Assembly: GCF_001457415.1 (NCBI RefSeq)
Contig: NZ_LN881723.1
Coordinates: 951,502-1,015,501, forward strand
DNA length: 64,000 nucleotides
Source: Gorillibacterium timonense
GTDB taxonomy: Bacteria; Bacillota; Bacilli; Paenibacillales; NBRC-103111
Direction of reading: 5' to 3'
Under the pieces are notes generated by a model, which worked only from the letters and a program-made list of their open reading frames with translations, was not told the DNA's origin and ran no database searches. Position numbers and translations under genes: made by a program. This document shows, one piece after another, positions 8,954-18,208 of this stretch. Position 1 is the stretch's first letter; every line of letters begins with the position of its first letter.

Positions 8954-9529
8954 ATGAAAAAAAGGTATATTCTCGCCCTTATTCTCGCTGCTCTTGTTCT
9001 TTCGGTCTTTCTCTATAAACGGTACTACTCCATTCCGCAGCAGCTTTCCCGCTTGGGCTTCTCAATGACAGATATTCTAGGGGAGGAGCGCCTTCCCCTT
9101 GAAATGGAAAGAAAGCCGGATATCCGAATTCTCCTTACGGCAGACGAGCAGCACTTCGGCTTGATCGGGCTTGACGAGCGTGTGTTCAGCATTTGGAAAA
9201 GGAGTGATCGAGTCCCGCCTTATATCCAGGCTGATGTAGGTGATGGAAGCTATGCACTCACCTCCACATTTGTGCCATTTATTATGAATGGTTTGCCCTA
9301 TCATCAGTTTAATCTTTTCTTCGCTATATCTCTGGCGAAGGATTCTCCCCGTCCGCCTCTGAAGGGAACCGACCAATTCGACCTGACGTATGCCTATTAC
9401 GACTGGAACGAAAAAACGCTGCTCTATGCTCATGCCCTTCACGTCCCCGGCAAGCATTCGAAGGTGCTGAGCAGTTCGGAGGATGTTCTTCGCTCGATCA
9501 AAGCCCAGATTGAGGAAGCGGCGCGTTAA
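8954..9529 (+). CDS. Membrane-anchored protein of unknown function
   Basis: 191 aa. One N-terminal hydrophobic segment (about residues 5-21) follows a basic start MKKR, so the protein is probably anchored with its bulk outside the cell, or secreted. The soluble part is mixed alpha/beta in composition with many aromatics (YAYYDW, YHQFNLFF). I recognise no family. ATG at 8954 with GGAGG upstream (CACGGAGGATTCC). It stands alone between divergent trxA and the convergent MFS gene. Confidence 0.75.
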   Translation: MKKRYILALILAALVLSVFLYKRYYSIPQQLSRLGFSMTDILGEERLPLEMERKPDIRILLTADEQHFGLIGLDERVFSIWKRSDRVPPYIQADVGDGSYALTSTFVPFIMNGLPYHQFNLFFAISLAKDSPRPPLKGTDQFDLTYAYYDWNEKTLLYAHALHVPGKHSKVLSSSEDVLRSIKAQIEEAAR

Positions 9530-9570
9530 GCAGTGAATAGCATTTGGAAGATAGCGCCCTCACCGTGTTG

Positions 9571-10767
9571 CTATTCACTGGGCTGCTGGGCCTTATGCGG
9601 CTCCAGGCGCAGCCAATAGGCGACGGCTGCCGTCACCAGCAGAAGCAGTCCCGTCGCCCAGAACACGCTGTGAATACCTGCCACACCGCTCACCGCGCCA
9701 CCGACCATAGGCCCCAGCATGCTGCCCGCCTGATTCGCGGTCTGGTTCAAGCCGAAGGCTCGCCCGCGGAAATCTTCAGTCGTCGAATGAACCACGAGTC
9801 CGTTCAAGGCGGGGAACACCGCACAGAAGAATATCCCGTAGATAAACCGTATGACGGAGAAGCCCATTATCGTGTTCATGGGAATCTGCGCCAGTGTCCA
9901 GAGCCCGCCAAAGAACAACCCGATCAGGAGCACCTTGCGAAAACCGACCCGATCGGCCCACTTGCCCCAGCGCGAGGCAAACAGAATCGCCGCCACCCCG
10001 GACAAGGAAAAGACGATGCCCGCCAGAAGAGAAGCATCCTTCACCGAACCGCCAAGCTGGACAATGTACAGCGTCAGCACCGGTTCGATGGTCATGACGG
10101 ACAGTGAGGTAAGCAGGGTGAGCACGAGGACATTTCGCAGCGGCCGATTAAGCATCGCATCCTTCATGGAAGCTACGATGGAGCTGCGCGTTTTCGCTGG
10201 AACGAACTTTTCCTCGTTAACCAGGAACATGACCAGCAGCGTCGCGAAGAAGATCATGACGCCTGCGCTCCCGAAGGCGACCCGGTTGCTCATTACCCGG
10301 GCAATAACGCCACCCAACAAAGGGCCCATGATGCTTCCGGTAGCCGTTGACGTCGAAATCATCGACAAGGCGTAGCCGACCTTGTCCTCCGGCGTGTTCG
10401 TACCGACCAAGGCGATGGAGCCAGGAATGAATCCGGACAGCAGCCCCTGCAAAATGCGCAGAACAAGGATCTGCCAAGGATGAACCACAAAGGCCATCAG
10501 CCCATAGATCACGAATAGCACAAAACCCGCGCGCACGACCATCGGCTTGCGCCCGTATTTATCCGCAACCGAACCCCAGAAGGGAGCCGAAATGGCCCCC
10601 GCAAGAAAGGCCGCGCTGTACAAAAGCCCAGACCACATCTCCACATGTTCCGTCTGCCCGATCTGCAGCAGAAACAGCGGTAAGAAGGGAATGACCATGG
10701 AAAAGCTTGCAGACGTGATGAAACAGCCGATCCATAGCACCAACAGATTTCGTTTCCAAATTTCCAT
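9571..10767 (-). CDS. MFS multidrug-type efflux transporter
   Basis: Twelve-helix major facilitator, 398 aa. The loop 2-3 signature GSVADKYGRKPMVV (about residues 66-79), the TM5 proline/glycine-rich motif (GSIMGPLLGG) and a second-half copy of the loop motif (RWGKWADRVG) are visible. It resembles the Firmicute multidrug exporters of the YttB/MdtG group. ATG at 10767 with AGGAGAG about 10 nt upstream. Nothing in the context gives the substrate. A long, structured upstream region (10768-11364) may regulate it. Confidence 0.88.
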   Translation of the reverse strand: MEIWKRNLLVLWIGCFITSASFSMVIPFLPLFLLQIGQTEHVEMWSGLLYSAAFLAGAISAPFWGSVADKYGRKPMVVRAGFVLFVIYGLMAFVVHPWQILVLRILQGLLSGFIPGSIALVGTNTPEDKVGYALSMISTSTATGSIMGPLLGGVIARVMSNRVAFGSAGVMIFFATLLVMFLVNEEKFVPAKTRSSIVASMKDAMLNRPLRNVLVLTLLTSLSVMTIEPVLTLYIVQLGGSVKDASLLAGIVFSLSGVAAILFASRWGKWADRVGFRKVLLIGLFFGGLWTLAQIPMNTIMGFSVIRFIYGIFFCAVFPALNGLVVHSTTEDFRGRAFGLNQTANQAGSMLGPMVGGAVSGVAGIHSVFWATGLLLLVTAAVAYWLRLEPHKAQQPSE

Positions 10768-11364
10768 TTTTTGTTTTCTCTCCTGTCTGACCTCCGTGTA
10801 TGGAATACCGAGTTTCCGATGAAATCCGTCAGTTGCATTCCAAAACCGTGGGTATTGCTTGCATGATGACCGTTACGTTCCGGGAAGGGCCGATCCGATC
10901 GACAATTCGATTCTTGGGATCCAACCGAATTTCCGAATACGAAGAAGCTTCCAATGTCCCGCCGGAGACGAATTGGAAGCTTCTTTAACATCCGTTTAAC
11001 CGTTCGTTTGGTTTCTGCCGCTCGGGCGAGGTAGTCTCGCAAGCGCAATAGTGACGCTTGTGCTGCTGCTTCATGTGATCCCTTGCTCGTATGGCGGATG
11101 TGCTTCATCCATTCTCCAAGACGTTCATCTTTTCATTTTACCACATCGATGCAACCCCCTTTCGCTTATCACAAAGCAAAAAGGATTTTTGCTCATGCGC
11201 TGGGTCTGAGAGAGGCAACAGCCCCTTCGCTTCAGAACGGCTTTTCCGACTCGAAATCGGTGAATTTCTTCACAAAATTCGGTATACGAAGTTTGTCGAA
11301 TTATGGTAATGTATAGCTACTATTATTCAGATGTGAATAAAGGAGATGCGAGAGGAGTTTAAGA
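10768..11364. other. Intergenic region between divergent MFS and FIST genes
   Basis: About 600 bases with no convincing gene. It holds the 14-bp inverted repeat at 10942-10985. On the minus strand it also has an Arg/Lys-rich open frame starting near 11108 behind a GGAG, which runs through the hairpin and into the MFS gene in another frame. That could be a leader peptide or chance. The promoter of the rightward FIST-receptor pair must lie near its right end. Confidence 0.45.
10942..10985. other. Perfect 14-bp inverted repeat upstream of MFS gene
   Basis: AAGAAGCTTCCAAT (10942-10955) and ATTGGAAGCTTCTT (10972-10985), loop 16 nt. On the plus strand TTTAAC follows, giving a weak terminator. On the minus strand it would form a stable stem in the MFS leader about 175 nt before its start codon. 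Confidence 0.55.
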
Positions 11365-12426
11365 ATGAAGGCCATCCGATTCAATAACGCCGAAGAGGCG
11401 GCGGCGCATGTCACCCATCAGGCGGACCCGGAGACCTCGTATGTGCTATTCGCTTCCGTCCGTCATGTGAAGGAGCTGGCGGAGGCGAAGCTTCCCCGGA
11501 CCGTTCTCTGTTCGACCGCCGGTGAATATTCGACGCGAGGCTATGAGAATGGCGTCGTGTCCGGTTTTTCCTATCCTACCCGGTTAGCGGAGATCGTGGA
11601 GATCGGCATTCCACCCATTCGCAGCTTGGAAGCTCTGGAAAAGGCTTATTCGAAGGTTGAAGCCAACCCGAATGCGTTCATGCTGCTGCTCTGCGATGGG
11701 CTAGGCGGAACCGAGGAAAGTGTTCTCAGCACCTTTTTCCCCCTGCATCCCGACTTCAAGATCATCGGCGGAAGCGCCGGAGACAACCTGGAATTTCAAG
11801 AAACCTGCATCTACCTAAGCGGAAGACGAGTCAAAAATGTGGCCCTGCTGTTCTCCCCCACCGCTAAGACCCATCTGATCAAGGAAAACATCTACACCCC
11901 GACGGGAACGACCCTGCTGGTAACGAAGGCGGATGCGCTGGGACGCCGCGTGTACACCTTCAACAATAAGCCAGCTGCCGCCGAATACGCGCGAGTGCTC
12001 GGAGTGGAGGAAGCCCGTTTGGCCGACTCTTTTATCCATCATCCGCTCGGGAAGGAATACCATGACGATATCTTCATCGCATCCCCGATGAAAGTGAATC
12101 AAGACCGCTCCATTACCTTCTATTGCGAGCTCATGGCCAACACCTTCGTCCATCTTCTGAAGCCTCTGGATTCCATTGAAACGCTAACCGAAACGCTGAC
12201 GCAGGCGCCGGCCAAGCCGTCCTTTGTTTTTGCGGTCCATTGCATTCTGCGGAGCCTCAAGTTCCAACAAGAAGGTCTCTGGCCGCTAACGGATTCCAAG
12301 CTGCTCGCTTATTGCCCGAATACGACCGGTTTCGTCAGCTACGGAGAGCAATATTACAGACGGCACGCGAATCAGACCATGGTGATGCTGGTGGTGGAAG
12401 GAGAGGAAGCGGCATGTTCGGCGTAA
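11365..12426 (+). CDS. FIST domain sensory protein
   Basis: 353-aa cytoplasmic protein with FIST_N (about residues 25-210) and FIST_C (about 215-345), recognised from the run [14 protein letters not shown], the strand-rich C-terminal half with FAVHCILRS, and the ending [13 protein letters not shown] domains are proposed small-ligand (amino-acid-like) sensor modules in signalling proteins. Start ATG 11365 follows GAGAGGAG. The next gene, a chemoreceptor signalling domain, starts 13 bp before this stop. The two are therefore translated together and very likely work together: FIST as detached sensor, the partner as output. Confidence 0.85.
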   Translation: MKAIRFNNAEEAAAHVTHQADPETSYVLFASVRHVKELAEAKLPRTVLCSTAGEYSTRGYENGVVSGFSYPTRLAEIVEIGIPPIRSLEALEKAYSKVEANPNAFMLLLCDGLGGTEESVLSTFFPLHPDFKIIGGSAGDNLEFQETCIYLSGRRVKNVALLFSPTAKTHLIKENIYTPTGTTLLVTKADALGRRVYTFNNKPAAAEYARVLGVEEARLADSFIHHPLGKEYHDDIFIASPMKVNQDRSITFYCELMANTFVHLLKPLDSIETLTETLTQAPAKPSFVFAVHCILRSLKFQQEGLWPLTDSKLLAYCPNTTGFVSYGEQYYRRHANQTMVMLVVEGEEAACSA

Positions 12427-13409
12427 AGAACAAGAATTCGGAACAAAACGGAAAGCGGTTCTCGAATCTCTTACCGAGAGAATCGGAGGCTTCGAACACA
12501 GCCGAGGGAAGCTCGGCAGCAACGACCAAGCTTCTCTATGCGTTAAGCGAGCAGATTGAATTGGAAACGAGCCGGCTGCTGGACGAAGAAGGGGTCATGA
12601 CTGGGAGAGTCGACAGCCTTTTGAAGGGCCGAGAGGAAACCGGGCAGCAAATCCATGAGGTTCAAGGCCATCTCGAAATTCTTTCCCAGAGCAGCAACCA
12701 GACGACCGCCTACATCAGTCAGGTGATCGACAGCTTTGAAGAAACGACGGTCAAGGCCAGCCAGGCCAAGCGCGAGAACGAAATCATTGCAGCTCAGATC
12801 AACGAAGTATCGGGCATGTTTCATGCGTTCATGGACGTGTTTAAAGAATTGGTCGACCATTACCAGCAGATCGACGGATTCGCCTCCATCATCTCGGGGG
12901 TTGCCAAACAGACCCAAATGCTTTCCCTGAACGCTTCCATCGAAGCGGCTCGCGCTGGAGAGCATGGCAAGGGCTTCGCCGTCGTCGCCGAGGAAATCAA
13001 GAAGCTGGCCGATATGACGAAGCACAACGCAGCAGACATCATCGGCTCGCTTGGCAAGATGACGGGAGCGATCGCGCGACTGGAGCAATCCTCGACCTCC
13101 GGACTGACGATGGTGGAAGGAGCGAACCATTTGGTCGGCGGGTCGGCCAAATGGATGGATGCGATCCTCCATTCGCAGAAGGAAGCCAACCTGCTGCTCG
13201 GACACGTTCGGGATTCCCAGAACCGAAACCTGGACGAAATCGCCGGCATTCATGCCAAAATGGAGGAATTGACCGTTCGCTCGAATCAGAACAGCGATCA
13301 GTTCGAGGTGCTGATGCGGAGTGTTCAGAACAAGGCGGACAGCTACCTGAATCTTCTTCATCATCTGCAGCAGATCCGCGAGCTGCGCGATCAGGGAGAA
13401 CAAGCGTAA
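12414..13409 (+). CDS. Soluble methyl-accepting chemotaxis-type protein
   Basis: 331 aa with no transmembrane segment. The conserved receptor hairpin tip is plain: [18 protein letters not shown] followed by [14 protein letters not shown] (about residues 163-198), which contacts CheA/CheW. Long heptad-rich helices flank it. There is no recognisable ligand-binding domain; the first 30 residues are low complexity. ATG at 12414 (GGCATGTTCGG) with AAGGAGAGG upstream overlaps the FIST gene. It presumably relays a signal sensed by FIST to the chemotaxis array or another kinase. That is inference. Confidence 0.88.
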   Translation: MFGVKNKNSEQNGKRFSNLLPRESEASNTAEGSSAATTKLLYALSEQIELETSRLLDEEGVMTGRVDSLLKGREETGQQIHEVQGHLEILSQSSNQTTAYISQVIDSFEETTVKASQAKRENEIIAAQINEVSGMFHAFMDVFKELVDHYQQIDGFASIISGVAKQTQMLSLNASIEAARAGEHGKGFAVVAEEIKKLADMTKHNAADIIGSLGKMTGAIARLEQSSTSGLTMVEGANHLVGGSAKWMDAILHSQKEANLLLGHVRDSQNRNLDEIAGIHAKMEELTVRSNQNSDQFEVLMRSVQNKADSYLNLLHHLQQIRELRDQGEQA

Positions 13410-13439
13410 CGGAACCGATTCTTGGTTATGATGCAACCA

Positions 13440-13488
13440 AACAAAGCTTCCTCAGCCGGGTATTGTCCGGATTTGAGGAAGCTTTGTT
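13440..13488. terminator. Bidirectional hairpin terminator
   Basis: A perfect 15-bp inverted repeat, AACAAAGCTTCCTCA/TGAGGAAGCTTTGTT, between the convergent chemoreceptor gene and dnaI. T-tracts are short. Confidence 0.65.
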
Positions 13489-13576
13489 ATGACTCCTAGT
13501 GAAAATCCGTGCTTAACTCTTGCGAGGAGCAGCTTCGGATACTACCTTCTACGATGAGCCTCTTTTATTCATCTCT

Positions 13577-14545
13577 TCATTCCTGCGAACGCGCAATGCC
13601 GCGCTTGTTGCTGCCGCTTAAGGTGACCACCTGTACGAAAGGACGGATGCGCTCCATCAATCTCCGTCCGCGCGATTCGTCCTCTCCGTCGCGGTTCGTA
13701 AAGCTGAAGTGGCGCTCCAGCGTGTCCAGGTCGTGGTTGGAGGTGAAGAAGGTCGGCTTGCGATTCATCCGGTAATTGAGGATGGAGCCAAGCACATGGT
13801 CGCGCAACCACGGGTTGAGGTTCTCCGCACCGATGTCGTCGAAGACGAGCAGATCCGTCTCCTTCAGCAGATCGATGGTCTCCTTCAGCTTCTGCGGCTC
13901 CTCGAACATCGATTTCAAGTCCTCGGCAAAATCGGGCATGTACACGATTACCCCATCCAGCTCCGACTTGGCAAGCTCGTAGAGCAGGTAGCACATGAGG
14001 AAGGTTTTGCCGACGCCGTGATCGCCCTCCAGATAGAGGCCGAACGGCTGAAGCCCCTTCTCTTTCGTCCGCTGCACATATTCGATGACCTGAACGGCAT
14101 CCGCCGCCCGTGCGGGATCGATTTTGAGAATCTCCGAATGGGAGTAGCCTTCATTCAAGGCCCGGTCATCCACGTAAAAGCTGCGGATGCGGCGCCGGAT
14201 CGCATTCTGCGCCTCAAAAGCCTTGAATCGCTTGCACGGGGTGCGCTGATCGTAGATTTTCGCTTCCCCCCCATCGCGCTCGGCTACGAGTGTCGTGTAG
14301 TGACCCTGCAGATCATTGGGGCAGTTAGCGAGTCCCGGACAAGCCGTCGTGCAGGTCTTGTATTCCTTCAGGAACTGATATACCGCATTGAGATGCGGCT
14401 TCAGGTCTTCATCCGTGACAAACGGAAACCGCGAGCGCCACTTGATCAGAAGCGGATCGGCTAAGAGCTCTCTGCTCTTCTCCTCCGCCATCCGACGGTA
14501 TTCCGGCTTGATCATGCCCTTCAGCGCTTGCGACAACGATTCCAT
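13577..14545 (-). CDS. dnaI: Primosomal helicase loader DnaI
   Basis: AAA+ ATPase that loads the replicative helicase DnaC at origins and restarted forks in Firmicutes. 322 aa. The N-terminal domain carries a zinc cluster (C65, C69, C75, H82). The ATPase core has Walker A GDHGVGKT (about 174-181), Walker B LLVFDDIG (about 232-239) and sensor 1 TSN (about 268-270). ATG at 14545 with AAGGAGGAAT upstream. It follows dnaB after 114 nt on the same strand, the same dnaB-dnaI order as in Bacillus subtilis. Confidence 0.96.
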   Translation of the reverse strand: MESLSQALKGMIKPEYRRMAEEKSRELLADPLLIKWRSRFPFVTDEDLKPHLNAVYQFLKEYKTCTTACPGLANCPNDLQGHYTTLVAERDGGEAKIYDQRTPCKRFKAFEAQNAIRRRIRSFYVDDRALNEGYSHSEILKIDPARAADAVQVIEYVQRTKEKGLQPFGLYLEGDHGVGKTFLMCYLLYELAKSELDGVIVYMPDFAEDLKSMFEEPQKLKETIDLLKETDLLVFDDIGAENLNPWLRDHVLGSILNYRMNRKPTFFTSNHDLDTLERHFSFTNRDGEDESRGRRLMERIRPFVQVVTLSGSNKRGIARSQE

Positions 14546-14659
14546 GAGCGATTCCTCCTTTCTTTGCCCGCTTGAGGGCTTGATTATCCCCGCTTATCTC
14601 TATCCGCACTCTGCGGAGTCCGTTCCATTTGTGCATTCACCCCCGCCGGCAGCTCCGGT

Positions 14660-16147
14660 TTACGGATTGCCGTCCAGCTTCTCCGCCCATTTCACCATCT
14701 CGGCGAATTCCTCGGGAGACAGCTTGGTGGCGGGGTTGGAGCCTTTTACCGTCGGCAGAGCAGGCTTCTGCTTCCCTCTTCCGCGCCCGCCCGTCTGGCG
14801 GCCTCCTGCGCTCCCGCCCGGCTTGCTGTTTCCGGCCTCCGTGCGCTCCTTCAGCTTCGCCCGATCCCGGGTGTATTCCACGGCTTGCTCATAGGTGAGC
14901 ACCTGCTTGCCCAGCATATCGGACGCCACCGCTTCAATCGACGACTTCGCCCAGGAGCGGCGACTGACATGGACATAATGGATCAGTACATTGATGACTT
15001 CCTCCGGCAGCTTGTAGTTCAGGTCGATCTTCTCGAACACGTCGAGTACGCCATCCGGAACGCTCCCCTGCGAGAAGAAGCGCTTCAGCACCTTCGTATA
15101 CGGATCGTTGCGCATGATCATGTTGTACTGGTGCTGGTCGCACTGCCCTTGGAAGATCGCCGGAACCTCCAGGTAGAACGCCATCTCTACCACTTTCTCT
15201 TCTGCGCTCTCTTCCTCGGAGGGCCTGAGCGGAACAACCTTGTTCAGATTGCGCTCCAGGTCCTCCTCGCGCTTTTTGCCTTGGCGGAAATAAAGATTCG
15301 CTTTATATTGCAGGACATCCCGCCGAAGCGACCCGTCCTCGTCGAATACCGAATCCTCGTCCAGGAGCCGGCATGTCTCTTGAAGCGTAAGATCGTATTT
15401 CTTGGCGATCATATTGATCTCGACCAGTTGATCCTGGCGGTATTTGAGCGCTTCAACGAATTCGCGATTGCGCGATTCGCGGGGGAAGCGCTGAATGATA
15501 TCGGTGTATGCGAAGCCTTTGGAGACGACATCGAGCTTGATCTTCGAATCCCGGGTCGTGGCCGCCTCGGCAAAGCCCTGCTCGAGCTCGTAATCGAATA
15601 CCTGAGTATTCAGGCGGAACAGCTCGTAGAAGGGGACCGACAGGTTTTCCCCGTTTGCGTCCGTAAAGCCCTCGGGTTCGCTCGCCACCAGCTCGTCCTT
15701 CAGGAAGAGAAGCGTGTATTTGCCCACCTTGTCGCGGAGCAGGTACGTCAGATGCTGATTGCGGAAAAATTCAGCGGGAGACAACGGTTCATAGAGCTGA
15801 TACTCGAACACGTAATCGTCACTCTCCGGCAGAAAACGGCGAACGGTCTGCAGGAGGCCGACTGCCTCCAGCTTGGAGGTCTGCTCGATGAAGATTTTGC
15901 GGCCGCGTTCACCCGGCTCCAGGTCGAGCGACAGGAACAAGGTCCGCTGCTGCTCCAGAGAGGAGAAGCCGACGCGGTCGCCCTCCAGTTGCTGATACAA
16001 CGTCGAATAAACCCCAATCGCGAACGCCCCGACCATCGGCTGATACATTTTGGTCAACATTTTATAATCCAGGCTGCTCAGGGAAAAATCCCGAAACACG
16101 CAGAACCGGTGATTCTCGGTAAAATGCAGCATATTGGTCATGCGCAT
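14660..16147 (-). CDS. dnaB: Replication initiation and membrane attachment protein DnaB
   Basis: Firmicute-specific primosome component (not the helicase), acting between DnaD and DnaI and linking origins to the membrane. 495 aa. The winged-helix N-terminal region (about residues 10-110) shows the family run FSLSSLDYKMLTKMYQP and the C-terminal DnaD/DnaB-like helices end near GKQVLTYEQAVEY. After that comes a Gly/Lys-rich linker and a short C-terminal helix (SPEEFAEMVKWAEKLDG), as in other members. Start ATG at 16147 is likely but the ATG six codons in (MLHFTENH) is also possible; the ribosome site is weak for both. Confidence 0.93.
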   Translation of the reverse strand: MRMTNMLHFTENHRFCVFRDFSLSSLDYKMLTKMYQPMVGAFAIGVYSTLYQQLEGDRVGFSSLEQQRTLFLSLDLEPGERGRKIFIEQTSKLEAVGLLQTVRRFLPESDDYVFEYQLYEPLSPAEFFRNQHLTYLLRDKVGKYTLLFLKDELVASEPEGFTDANGENLSVPFYELFRLNTQVFDYELEQGFAEAATTRDSKIKLDVVSKGFAYTDIIQRFPRESRNREFVEALKYRQDQLVEINMIAKKYDLTLQETCRLLDEDSVFDEDGSLRRDVLQYKANLYFRQGKKREEDLERNLNKVVPLRPSEEESAEEKVVEMAFYLEVPAIFQGQCDQHQYNMIMRNDPYTKVLKRFFSQGSVPDGVLDVFEKIDLNYKLPEEVINVLIHYVHVSRRSWAKSSIEAVASDMLGKQVLTYEQAVEYTRDRAKLKERTEAGNSKPGGSAGGRQTGGRGRGKQKPALPTVKGSNPATKLSPEEFAEMVKWAEKLDGNP

Positions 16148-16383
16148 AACAGCAAAACCCCATCCTTCCCGAATATCGTATCTCTCATTCTACCACACAA
16201 ATCGACAAGCTTGGGTCACCTGCTGACAAAAAAAGATTTCCTATTATCCTCGTACATGCAGCAGGAATTGGGGTGAGGAGTGATAATGCGGGTATACAGC
16301 CTCCCCCCGGTTTGCCCTCCTTCCTGCAAGTGCGCTACAATCGAGGGAGTACGTTATCCGTTACTGGTTAGGAGTGTTATCCG

Positions 16384-17133
16384 CTGAATGAAGCCGTTCA
16401 AACGCTAGAGGGCTGGTACGCCCTTCATGATTTCCGCCGCATCGACTGGTCGGCCTTCAAAGCGGCTCCCGCCGATAAACGAAAGCAAGCGCTCACCGAA
16501 TGGAAAAACCTGCTCGACGAATGGGCGCTCACGGAATCGTCGCGTCGCGGCAGCACCGTTCTCTACAGCATCGTCGGCCAGAAGGCCGATTTTGTCATCA
16601 TGCATCTGCGCGAGACTCTGCAGGATCTGGAAAAGGTGGAGCTTGCCTTCAACCGCTCGTTGATAGCGGAGTTTACAATTCCAACCTACTCGTACGTATC
16701 CATCGTCGAGTTGTCCAGCTATATGGCGAAGCCCGGCGTCGATCCGCTGGAAGATCCGGAGATTCAGGCGCGGCTCAAGCCGGTTCTACCGAAGGCCGAG
16801 CACATCTGCTTCTATCCGATGAACAAGCGGCGGCAAGGCGCAGACAACTGGTACATGCTCAGCATGGAGGAACGCCGCACGATGATGCGCAGCCACGGCA
16901 TGATCGGCCGGAATTACGCAGGCAAGGTGAAGCAGATCATCACCGGCTCCGTCGGTCTGGACGATTGGGAATGGGGCGTCACGCTATTTTCGGAAGATCC
17001 GCTCCAGTTCAAGAAGCTGATCTATGAGATGCGCTTCGACGAAGTGAGCGCCCGCTACGGCGATTTCGGCGGCTTCTATGTCGGCAACAAGCTGACTGCC
17101 GCGCGCCTTGGCGACTGGCTAGGGGTTAAATAG
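16384..17133 (+). CDS. hemQ: Coproheme decarboxylase HemQ, CTG start
   Basis: HemQ oxidatively decarboxylates coproheme III to heme b in the Gram-positive heme pathway. The frame runs in register from 16384, giving 249 aa against about 250 in relatives. The N-terminus reads [17 protein letters not shown], which matches the family start. Key features: NWYMLSM with the catalytic tyrosine, MRSHGM with the proximal histidine, and [15 protein letters not shown]. No ATG, GTG or TTG exists between the in-frame TAG at 16369 and the conserved N-terminus. CTG at 16384 has AGGAG 9 nt upstream. The first ATG (16600) would delete about 70 conserved residues, so the CTG start is preferred. A terminator follows. 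Confidence 0.92.
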   Translation: MNEAVQTLEGWYALHDFRRIDWSAFKAAPADKRKQALTEWKNLLDEWALTESSRRGSTVLYSIVGQKADFVIMHLRETLQDLEKVELAFNRSLIAEFTIPTYSYVSIVELSSYMAKPGVDPLEDPEIQARLKPVLPKAEHICFYPMNKRRQGADNWYMLSMEERRTMMRSHGMIGRNYAGKVKQIITGSVGLDDWEWGVTLFSEDPLQFKKLIYEMRFDEVSARYGDFGGFYVGNKLTAARLGDWLGVK

Positions 17134-17301
17134 GAAGCAAAGCGTGTTCAGGCTACTGTGACACGTCAGCATCGCACACACCGATAACAAGATTAGGCAG
17201 GATGCGCATCATGATGCGATTAGCGCCACCAAGATGCGTTGGAAGAAGCCCAAGCTTTCCTGAGTTGGATAAGGTCCTGTCCACACCGGACAGTCATCAC
17301 G

Positions 17302-17347
17302 GACGCAGACGGTTCTCTCTTGCGAGGGGGCTGCCTGCGTCTTTTTT
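17302..17347 (+). terminator. Rho-independent terminator after hemQ
   Basis: GACGCAG (17302-17308) pairs with CTGCGTC (17335-17341), followed by six Ts. The rest of 17134-17509 shows no gene. Confidence 0.75.
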
Positions 17348-17509
17348 GCAGAATTTCCGCTGTTTGACTGGATTTCCGGATCGCCCATCAAGGTGACAAA
17401 AAAACATTGGTTGAAGCTTTTCTCCGGTTTTGCCATAATGGTTGAAATATGGATGCCCGCGCCTCGGTGGACAAGTGCGACCGCATTCGACAAGGGAGGC
17501 TGTTCTCGG

Positions 17510-17779
17510 TTGAAAGGGATCATAACGGTACTCGGAAAAGATAAAGTGGGCATCATTGCCAAGGTGTGTACGTATCTGGCAGCGGAGCAGGTGAACATTC
17601 TCGATATCTCGCAGACGATCGTCCAGGATTATTTCAATATGATGATGATCGTCGACATCTCGAAGGCACCGAAAAGCTTGGAAACGCTTGTCGAGGAGCT
17701 GCAGGAAGTGGGTCAAGGAATCGGCGTGGAGATCAAGCTGCAGCATGAAGACATCTTCAACATCATGCATCGCATCTAA
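17510..17779 (+). CDS. ACT domain protein (UPF0237 family)
   Basis: 89-aa single-ACT-domain protein, a fold that binds amino acids or related ligands. The family start GIITVLGKDKVGIIAKV and the run NILDISQTIVQ are clear. I chose TTG at 17510 because AGGGAGGC lies 8-9 nt upstream and the conserved sequence begins at the second residue. An upstream in-frame ATG (17393) would add about 39 unconserved residues. UPF0237 and UPF0210 genes are a conserved pair in many Firmicutes; here the partner follows after a 430-bp repeat-rich spacer. The ligand and the target are not established. Confidence 0.88.
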   Translation: MKGIITVLGKDKVGIIAKVCTYLAAEQVNILDISQTIVQDYFNMMMIVDISKAPKSLETLVEELQEVGQGIGVEIKLQHEDIFNIMHRI

Positions 17780-17783
17780 TTGT

Positions 17784-18165
17784 GGAATCTGGCTCGTAGA
17801 CCACGGAATCCGGATCAGCCGCCATGCATTAGCGATCGGAATCCCGCTCGCAGACCGCGGAATCCGGATCAGCCGCCGTGCGATGGTGCAGATTCTGCTG
17901 GGCGGCTAAGGATGGAGCGGTCGGAGCGGGGTGGAGAAGCGTCAGCGTTCGCCTTTGTTTTCCGGAACCCACATTGACAGGTTCTCTCTCATCCGGTTCC
18001 GGAAAACAACAGCGATCGGAATTCCGCTCGCAGACCGCGGAATCCGGCTCTGCCGCCGTGCAATCTTTCGGCTTCTGCCGGGCGGAATCCGGATCAGGCG
18101 CCATGCGATCTCTCGGCTTCTGCCGGGCAGAACTCGGCGCCTGCCGCCGTGCGAATACTGCCAGT
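17784..18165. repeat. Degenerate direct repeats between ACT and UPF0210 genes
   Basis: A unit of about 45-50 bp, recognisable by the core GCAGACCGCGGAATCCGG and the tail CAGCCGCCGTGCGAT, occurs about three times (near 17790, 17840 and 18015). A shorter derivative containing CGGCTTCTGCCGGGC occurs twice (near 18070 and 18115). Between copies 2 and 3 lies a perfect 15-bp inverted repeat, TTGTTTTCCGGAACC (17955-17969)/GGTTCCGGAAAACAA (17995-18009). The region has no credible coding frame of its own. Confidence 0.7.
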
Positions 18166-18208
18166 CACCGCATCGATACTATTTTGCCAAGAAGGGGGCT
18201 TGTCCGCA

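Noticed and set aside
14885..16276. A 463-codon open frame antisense to dnaB, and similar long frames antisense to UPF0210 (18437-19705) and uvrC (7181-8239)
   Set aside because: Their compositions are typical of antisense translation (rich in Arg, His, Leu, Asp). They have no family motifs and no start signals.
17784..18165. CRISPR array or coding extension of UPF0210
   Set aside because: Repeats are degenerate, unequal in length and lack unique spacers. The UPF0210 frame is open through part of it, but the family start and ribosome site place translation at 18209.
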